From Macrostomum hystrix (lineage: Eukaryota > Platyhelminthes > Macrostomidae): a stretch of DNA of 64,000 bases. Positions 43,048 to 64,000 of the stretch are shown here, one piece after another. The notes beneath the pieces were generated by a model. It searched no databases, had not been told where the DNA came from, and saw nothing but the letters and a program-made list of their open reading frames with translations. Where the stretch lies: assembly GCA_950097015.1 (NCBI GenBank), contig CATNEN010000001.1, positions 12,236,001-12,300,000 of the forward strand, written 5' to 3'. Numbering within the stretch: position 1 is the stretch's first letter; each line of letters opens with the position of its first letter. The translations under genes were made by a program, and so were the position numbers.

Positions 43048-45006
43048 AGCGTTTCGACGACGAAACCGATTAGCACGGCGCGGAGTGGCATTGCCAATGG
43101 CCGATGCGGTGACAACTGGCTGCTGCTGCTGCTGCTGATGCGGCGGTGGCGGTGGCGGGGCGAACACGGGCGGCATTTTCAGCTCGCACACGTCGTGCAC
43201 ATGAAAGCAGTGCGGGCCGCGAGGACAGAAATTTCGGTTCTTATAGTCGAAGCAGAATGCAGTCTTGTACAGCGGATGCTTCCTGGGGTCGTGCAGCTCA
43301 GCTGGGTTGTGAGCGAACTGGCAGGTCTTGCCGCGAGGACAGGCGCCCTTCTCCTGGACGTCGCGACACAGTTCTGTCTTGTACAGGATGTTGTGCATGT
43401 AGCCATTTTTGCGACGCGGCGTCATTGGAAACGGCGCCTGCTGGTTCTCGCAATGCGGCTGGCGAGTGGCCGAGCTGCCGTTGTCAGCGGGAACTGACTG
43501 CGGACGATTGTTGGAGTACCGCTGCTGCTGCTGCTGCTGGTGCTGCTGGTGCGGAGGGCAGCTGGGCTGCTGATGGTAATCATTGTAGCCTGCAAATATG
43601 TTTTTGGTAAGGGAGACAATTAGATCTACAAATTTTATCTACTCTAGTCTATTCAGTCTATTCAGGGTGGTTAATCTATTCAGTGGGTGGTTAATCTATT
43701 CAGTGAGTGAGTCTATTCAGGGGTGAGTCTATTCAGGGGGTGTGTCTACTCTGGGGGTCAGTCTACTCTGGGGGTCAGTCTACTCTGGGGGTCAGTCTAT
43801 TCAGTCAGGAGGTCAGTCTATTCAGTCAGGGGGTCAGTCTATTCAGGGGGTCAGTCTATTCAGGGGGTCAGTCTATTCAGGGGGTCAGTCTACTCTGGGG
43901 TCAGTCTATTCAGTCAGGAGGTCAGTCTATTCAGGAGGTCAGTCTATTCAGGGGGTCAGTCTATTCAGGGGGTCAGTCTACTCTGGGGTCAGTCTACTCT
44001 GGGGTCAGTCTACTCTGGGGTCAGTCTATTCAGGGGGTCAGTCTATTCAGGGGGTCAGTCTATTCAGGGGGTCAGTCTACTCTGGGGGTCAGTCTATTCA
44101 GTCAGGAGGTCAGTCTATTCAGGGGGTCAGTCTATTCAGGGGGTCAGTCTATTCAGGGGGTCAGTCTATTCAGGGGGTCAGTCTATTCAGGGGGTCAGTC
44201 TATTCAGGGGGTCAGTCTACTAATGGGGTCACACAGAAGATGAGCTTACCGCTATAGGCACTGCTGGCATTGATATTGTAGCCAGACTGTGGAGTCTGGA
44301 GCGGCGGCGGTGGCACGGAGATCGGCACCTGAAATAGCGGCTGCAGCTGCGGCTGAACTGGCGGCGACATCAGGAAGGCTGGTGGCAGCTGCGGTATAGC
44401 TACTGGAGACTCGCCATCACCGGCCGTAGGCGGCTGCTGTTGCTGGGGGGGTCCGTGTGGACCAGCTGAAGGCGGGCAGCAGTACGAATAGTAGACCATC
44501 GATGGCGGCGGTGGTGGCAGGTAGGGGTTGACAAGGTAGGAACCGAGCTGCTGCTGCTGCTGCTGCTCTTGCTGCTGCTGCTGCTGCTGCTGCTGCTGAG
44601 TGTTCGCGGCCTTCGTTTGTGAAGTAGGCTGCTGCTGCATGTGCAGTGGAGGCGGTGGTGGCATGCCATTAGCATAGGCCGCGGCTGCCATATGCTGCTG
44701 GTACTGCATGTAGTAAAATGCAGCAGCAGCAGCAGCAGCAGCATCAGGCAGCATCGGCCCGCACTGCTGAGCCTGTGCTGCTGTGCTATACAATGGATCC
44801 GGGTACATCAGTGGCACGCCCGGCTGGTAACTCATGTAGGGCATCCAAGGAGGCTGTTGTGGCACACGGCCGTAATCTATAACTTGCCCAGCGCCATTGA
44901 CCGGCACGTTCTGCTCGTCCTGATTCACATCGATGTTGGAGTTGGCCGGATCCGCTGAATTAACTGTCGGAGCTGAAGCTGCAATTTGCTGTTGCTGATC
45001 CTCCAT
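42781..45006 (-). CDS. Tandem CCCH zinc-finger RNA-binding protein (tristetraprolin/TIS11-like)
   Basis: Two exons, 45006-44250 and 43589-42781, join as G|GC in phase, giving 521 aa. Exon 1 encodes a low-complexity Pro/Gln/Ala-rich region with polyglutamine (about 44560-44600) and poly-alanine. Exon 2 has two C-x8-C-x5-C-x3-H fingers, each after a family-type lead-in: YKTELCRDVQEKGACPRGK, ending QFAH, and YKTAFCFDYKNRNFCPRG, ending FHVH. This matches the TTP/TIS11/OMA-type double finger that binds AU-rich mRNA elements and promotes decay or translational control; YKTEL is characteristic. The C-terminus is again Gln-rich. The finger spacing supports one RNA-binding unit. The intron is filled with a 17-bp minisatellite. 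A possible 5' UTR acceptor lies just upstream of the ATG. Confidence 0.9.
43665..44228. repeat. 17-bp minisatellite GGGGGTCAGTCTATTCA, about 32 copies
   Basis: Variants read GGGGGTCAGTCTACTCT or contain an extra GTCAGGAG. It fills the only coding intron of the CCCH gene (43590-44249) nearly to both splice sites. The 166-178 aa plus-strand frames are artefacts. Confidence 0.96.
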
Positions 45007-46319
45007 TTCGTTCAAAATTTTGTTTAGCCTAAATAAATCAAATAGACCAGAAGTTACTGCAAAGATAGGTTCGGTGTTGCACGCGTGTGTTATTTATACT
45101 GGGTGTTTCGTCGGGTCCTTTCTTTAGCCCAATTAGCGTATGTTGGTCCGCCGCAAACAGTCTGCGTGGGGTTGGTGACGCTGTCTGATTGGTGGGGTTA
45201 AGGGGACGGAAAAGTTTATGGCCCCGCGTGGCGCGCTGAGGTGGCGGGCGCCTATCTGGGGTGGTGGGTGTTGTTCAGTCGGCGGGTTTGGCAGGGCTTG
45301 GCTTGGGCTTGGTTGGGGTTAGAGGAGGATGAGTCATCGTGCAGGCAGGCTGTTTGTGCAGGCACGTCACGAAAACACACTGAGGCGACAAAAATTAAAC
45401 AAAAATTGTGACACTTCTCATGCAAAGGGATTGGTGACAGTTGAATTTTAATAATTATATTGTGACCGAACAGCAGCAACTGTTAGCGCATTTTTCCGAT
45501 CTATATCAGACAGTGTTTACAGTACATGCGTCAACGAATTAAATTCATAATTGTCATTTGAAAGCAGGCAATAGGCACGGGGTGCAAAAGTGTTCTGGCA
45601 AAAAAGGCATCACCAACAACAGCACGATGCGTTTAGTTGCAAAAATGCCGGCGTGTCATGGCTGCAGACTGCATGCTGAAATGCCATCATGGTGCCCTAT
45701 TTGTTCCAGCTGAAATTACCAGACCCATTCATTGTCTCACAGTTGCTAGTTAATCTGCAAAACGATTGTTAAAAAGTTATTTTGTAATCTTTAAGTTATA
45801 AAAAGTTACAGTTAAATGCCATTAGCGCAATATCTTAGCTCAGCAGCCTAGCAACTAAGTCAGTCCGTATTATTTGTTTTCATTTGCCTAGGGCCCTGGC
45901 CCACCAGTAAGCTCGCACGGAAACTAGAGAATCATTTTCATTGGCTTCGACCAATTTGTGCCCACCAGCTAGCAACCATTGAACTCACTAGCCTTTTCTA
46001 ATTTACAGAACAATATTTTGTCACATTAGTAAATCGGTACCAATATTTTTCCGAGGCGGCAGCGATAATAGTTGCCATGCAGTAGAATTTCGTATTACTC
46101 TTCCTACTATTTAGATTTATCTTGCACAGTTTAATAATAATATTTTATGAAGTTTAACAAAAGTGAGACTAACGTGCTAAATCAAAATGCATATGTAGTG
46201 CTGATCCGACCTGTACAATTCCTATTCCTACCCAGAAGAATTCTATGATAGGTTTTTTATAGTTTTATGATAGATTTTTTGTATAGTCGTAGATAATGTC
46301 TGAAGGAAAATTCATTCGC
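45007..46319. other. Divergent intergenic region between the CCCH and beta-ureidopropionase genes
   Basis: Must hold the CCCH promoter. I see no clear core promoter motif and no exon. Confidence 0.4.
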
Positions 46320-47335
46320 TTATTCCACCTCCTTCCATGCACTGCTTCCGCCTCCCTTCAATGCTTCCGCCACCCTTCACTGCTTCCGCCTTTCTTCACT
46401 GCTTCCGCCTCCCTTCCCTGCTTCCGCCTCCGTTCACTGCTTCCGCCTACTTTCACTGCTTCCGCCTCCCTTCACTGCTTCCGCCTCCCTTCACTGCTTC
46501 TGCCTTCGTTCACCGCTTCCCCCTTCTTTCACTGCTTGCGCCTCCCTTCACTGCTTCCGCCTCCCTTCACTGCTTCTGCCTTCGTTCACCGCTTCCCCCT
46601 TCTTTCACTGCTTGCGCCTCCCTTCACTGCTTCCGCCTCCCTTCACTGCTTCCGCCTCCCTTCACTGCTTCCGCCTCCCTTCACTGCTTCTGCCTTCGTT
46701 CACCGCTTCCCCCTTCTTTCACTGCTTGCGCCTCCCTTCCCTGCTTCCGCCTCCCTTCAATGCTTCCGCCACCCTTCACTGCTTCCGCCACCCTTCACTG
46801 CTTCCGCCTCCCTTCACTGCTTCCGCCTTTCTTCACTGCTTCCGCCTCCCTTCACTGCTTCCGCCACCCTTCACTGCTTCCGCCACCCTTCACTGCTTCC
46901 GCCTCCCTTCAATGCTTCCGCCACCCTTCACTGCTTCCGCCTCCCTTCACTGCTTCCGCCACCCTTCACTGCTTCCGCCACCCTTCACTGCTTCCGCCTC
47001 CCTTCAATGCTTGCGCCTCCCTTCACTGCTTCCGCCTCCCTTCAATGCTTCCGCCACCCTTCACTGCTTCCGCCTTTCTTCACTGCTTCCGCCTCCCTTC
47101 AATGCTTCCGCCACCCTTCACTGCTTCCGCCTTTCTTCACTGCTTCCGCCTCCCTTCCCTGCTTCCGCCTCCGTTCACTGCTTCCGCCACCCTTCACTGC
47201 TTCCGCCTCCCTTCACTGCCTTCGTTCACCGCTTCCCCCTTCTTTCACTGCTTGCGCCTCCCTTCCCTGCTTCCGCCTCCCTTCACTGCTTCTGCCTCCC
47301 TTCACTGCTTCCGCCTTCCTTCACTTCTTCCTTGA
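46320..47335. repeat. 19-bp pyrimidine-rich minisatellite, about 53 copies
   Basis: Unit CTTCCGCCTCCCTTCACTG with variants. It lies between two divergently transcribed genes. The 285-359 aa plus-strand frames are translations of the repeat in each of three frames. Confidence 0.96.
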
Positions 47336-48191
47336 CTTCCTCTTCCGCTCTCTTTCTCGTGTACAAACCATCTGATCCAAATATTCCAGGATGTCAGCAC
47401 GAAATTTTTGTGATTTTTGTGATGGTTAATTGGTTAACAATACTCAATATAACGAACATGATAGATTAATAAATTAAACATTTCCCAGTTTAGGTTACCT
47501 GGGCAGCAAATTGACGCCGCTAAAGCTATTACAGATGCCTGCCTGCTACAGTTAGAAACGAAGTGCTTCACTCTCTCCCGGGTCTCATCTCTTCCCCTGG
47601 CTCATCTAGTGAAGTTAGTAAGTGGGATCGATGGACAGCGTCTGGCCCACAATTTACTTTTAATCGTTGGAAATTCTATAACCGCGTCGGCCGGGTCTGA
47701 CATGTACCCATGGTTTATAGTAAAAACAATTATCGTACCTATTAAGTATAATAATAAACGATTTTTAATTACAGCCCTGGAGAAGTATAATTGCCGAAGA
47801 AATATATGAACTAATTTCTAGCCTCAAAATCTCAATAAATGTGCAGGATAAATACAGCCTGAAGATCTGTTAAAGTCCCCTCAGGACTTAATTTCTCTTA
47901 CTTTCTTCCCCATCAGCACCTGCAAGGTTTTCCGACACGCGAAAAATTAGCAAAAAAAGTTAAATAAATATTCTTTAATCTTTGCGTGAAAAAACGGAAT
48001 ACATAGAGTAAAGTAGATTATTGGCAAGTATAAACATAAAAATACCGTTGCGATGATATGTTTATGTCACGTTTTTATTGTTATAATGCTTATTTTAGCG
48101 ATTTTTTGACAGCGCCATTTTCTGAGAACGAAAAAGTGGGTTAGAAAATTTTTTTTATGCTTTGATTAAAAATTAGAATACATTTATCATT
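47336..48191. other. 5' flank of the beta-ureidopropionase gene
   Basis: AT-rich, no exon seen. The ATG at 48192 is preceded by ATCATT; no TATA box can be called with confidence. Confidence 0.4.
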
Positions 48192-61527
<13,336 letters not shown>

Positions 61528-61844
61528 ATACGAGTACTCCGAGACTCCGGTAGTCGCAACGAGAAAAAAATGATAGAGAATATAACAAGCTACTTTCGAA
61601 TGCGTAACAAAATCATAACTCACTGTTCATAAGAGAAATCTTGATCGTTCGCTTGTAACTTGAAGTAAATTGTAACATCCGAAAAATGCTTTGAAAAAAT
61701 AAGCATTCTATATACTTTGAGCGCAAATGTGTGCAATACGAGCTAGTGATATCTGTGTTTTGTGAACTACTTTCGCAAAGCTGCTTGCAGGATGCAATAA
61801 AGTAAGCCAGGGTTGAACGAAACTGGACGATAGATGAGGCTAGC
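61528..61844 (+). other. UPB1 3' UTR and flank, with poly(A) signal
   Basis: AATAAA at 61796-61801, about 270 nt after the stop codon, is the likely poly(A) signal. No other feature seen. Confidence 0.55.
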
Positions 61845-64000
61845 TGACCTGAGGAACTGAAGGATTGAGACTAGCTGACCTGAGGAACTGAAGGATTGAT
61901 GCTAGCTGACCTGAGGAACTGAAGGATTGAGACTAGCTGACCTGAGGAACTGAAGGATTGAGACTAGCTGACCTGAGGAACTCAAGGATTGAGACTAGCT
62001 GACCTGAGGAACTCAAGGATTGAGGCTAGCTGACCTGAGGAACTCAAGGATTGAGGCTAGCTGACCTGAGGAACTCAAGGATTGAGGCTAGCTGACCTGA
62101 GGAACTCAAGGATTGAGGCTAGCTGACCTGAGGAACTCAAGGATTGTTGCTAGCTGACTTGAGGAACTGAAGGATTGAGACTAGCTGACTTGAGGAACTC
62201 AAGGATTGAGACTAGCTGACTTGAGGAACTCAAGGATTGAGACTAGCTGACTTGAGGAACTCAAGGATTGAGACTAGCTGACTTGAGAAACTGAAGGATT
62301 GAGACTAGCTGACCTGAGGAACTCAAGGATTGAGACTAGCTGACTTGAGAAACTGAAGGATTGATGCTAGCTGACTTGAGGAACTGAAGGATTGAGACTA
62401 GCTGACCTGAGGAACTGAAGGATTGAGGCTAGCTGACCTGAGGAACTGAAGGATTGAGGCTAGCTGACCTGAGGAACTGAAGGATTGAGACTAGCTGACC
62501 TGAGGAACTGAAGGATTGATGCTAGCTGACCTGAGGAACTGAAGGATTGAGACTAGCTGACCTGAGGAACTGAAGGATTGAGACTAGCTGACCTGAGGAA
62601 CTGAAGGATTGAGACTAGCTGACCTGAGGAACTGAAGGATTGAGACTAGCTGACCTGAGGAACTGAAGGATTGAGGCTAGCTGACCTGAGGAACTGAAGG
62701 ATTGAGACTAGCTGACCTGAGGAACTGAAGGATTGATGCTAGCTGACCTGAGGAACTGAAGGATTGAGACTAGCTGACCTGAGGAACTGAAGGATTGAGA
62801 CTAGCTGACCTGAGGAACTGAAGGATTGAGACTAGCTGACCTGAGGAACTGAAGGATTGAGACTAGCTGACCTGAGGAACTGAAGGATTGATGCTAGCTG
62901 ACCTGAGGAACTGAAGGATTGAGACTAGCTGACCTGAGGAACTGAAGGATTGAGACTAGCTGACCTGAGGAACTGAAGGATTGAGACTAGCTGACCTGAG
63001 GAACTGAAGGATTGAGACTAGCTGACCTGAGGAACTGAAGGATTGAGACTAGCTGACCTGAGGAACTCAAGGATTGAGACTAGCTGACTTGAGGAACTGA
63101 AGGATTGAGACTAGCTGACCTGAGGAACTCAAGGATTGATGCTAGCTGACTTGAGGAACTGAAGGATTGAGACTAGCTGACCTGAGGAACTCAAGGATTG
63201 AGACTAGCTGACCTGAGGAACTCAAGGATTGAGGCTAGCTGACCTGAGGAACTCAAGGATTGAGGCTAGCTGACCTGAGGAACTCAAGGATTGAGGCTAG
63301 CTGACCTGAGGAACTCAAGGATTGAGGCTAGCTGACCTGAGGAACTCAAGGATTGAGGCTAGCTGACCTGAGGAACTCAAGGATTGATGCTAGCTGACTT
63401 GAGGAACTGAAGGATTGAGACTAGCTGACCTGAGGAACTCAAGGATTGAGACTAGCTGACTTGAAGAACTCAAGGATTGAGAGTAGCTGACTTGAGGAAC
63501 TCAAGGATTGAGACTAGCTGACTTGAGAAACTGAAGGATTGAGACTAGCTGACCTGAGGAACTCAAGGATTGAGACTAGCTGACTTGAGAAACTGAAGGA
63601 TTGATGCTAGCTGACTTGAGGAACTGAAGGATTGAGACTAGCTGACCTGAGGAACTGAAGGATTGAGGCTAGCTGACCTGAGGAACTGAAGGATTGAGGC
63701 TAGCTGACCTGAGGAACTCAAGGATTGAGGCTAGCTGACCTGAGGAACTGAAGGATTGAGGCTAGCTGACCTGAGGAACTCAAGGATTGAGACTAGCTGA
63801 CCTGAGGAACTGAAGGATTGAGGCTAGCTGACCTGAGGAACTCAAGGATTGAGACTAGCTGACCTGAGGAACTGAAGGATTGAGACTAGCTGACCTGAGG
63901 AACTGAAGGATTGAGACTAGCTGACCTGAGGAACTGAAGGATTGAGACTAGCTGACCTGAGGAACTGAAGGATTGAGACTAGCTGACCTGAGGAACTGAA
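61845..64000. repeat. 31-bp minisatellite, about 69 copies, runs off the window end
   Basis: Units contain CTGAGGAACTGAAGGATTGA then GACTAGCTGAC. Variants (GAACTCAAGG, GATGCTAG, GAGGCTAG, CTTGAGG) occur in blocks that recur in the same order, showing large internal duplications. It lies directly downstream of UPB1. Confidence 0.97.

Noticed and set aside
46296-47469. Three overlapping plus-strand frames of 285-359 codons rich in Phe, Ser and Pro
   Set aside because: All three frames are open only because a stop-free 19-bp unit cycles through the frames. It is a repeat array, not a protein gene.
61845-64000. Repeated TGACCT as a nuclear-receptor half-site array
   Set aside because: A six-base match within a repeated unit is expected by chance; many units read TGACTT, and no second half-site at fixed spacing was seen.

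Overview
The window is animal nuclear DNA. Evidence: spliced genes with GT/AG introns, a furin-type convertase, a 7TM receptor, a Mab-21/cGAS-like gene, polyglutamine/CAG tracts, tRNA-derived SINEs, a BEL/Pao retroelement and hAT-like termini. It looks like an invertebrate bilaterian with a repeat-laden genome; a free-living flatworm or another lophotrochozoan would fit, but I cannot fix the phylum from sequence alone.

Layout: (1) 863-4473 (+), 3' six exons of a furin/kexin-type proprotein convertase, 5' end outside the window. (2) 4.5-10.2 kb, intergenic: minisatellites, a SINE and one doubtful membrane-protein exon. (3) 10214-13750 (+), an ankyrin-repeat plus Mab-21/cGAS-like gene that carries a frameshift, an in-frame stop and a 17-bp duplication, so probably a pseudogene. 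(4) 16935-40828 (-), a 24-kb, 12-exon gene whose splice phases all fit: unknown N-terminal region, two EF-hands, then a complete PPP-type Ser/Thr phosphatase. (5) 22806-25982 (+), a two-exon class-A-like 7TM receptor nested on the opposite strand in an intron of gene 4. (6) 42781-45006 (-), a tandem CCCH (tristetraprolin/TIS11-like) zinc-finger RNA-binding protein. (7) 48192-61527 (+), a complete 8-exon beta-ureidopropionase gene (387 aa predicted). A 31-bp minisatellite then runs off the window end.

The outstanding property is tandem repetition. More than thirty arrays with units of 4-34 bp occupy roughly 40% of the window by my summing. Nearly every large intron is filled by its own unrelated array, often starting within 10-50 nt of a splice site. 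In two introns of the phosphatase gene the repeat unit, read on the sense strand, is a pyrimidine-rich acceptor fused to a donor (YAG|GT), the form of a recursive-splicing site, repeated tens of times. Mobile DNA is entangled with the arrays: a BEL/Pao fragment splits a 22-bp array in beta-ureidopropionase intron 3, a hAT-like element in intron 4 has a minisatellite interior, and a solo LTR with a 4-bp target duplication lies 27 bp past the exon 7 donor.

The genes do not form a pathway. The receptor and phosphatase are linked only by nesting. Many long open frames in this window are translations of tandem repeats and are not annotated as genes.
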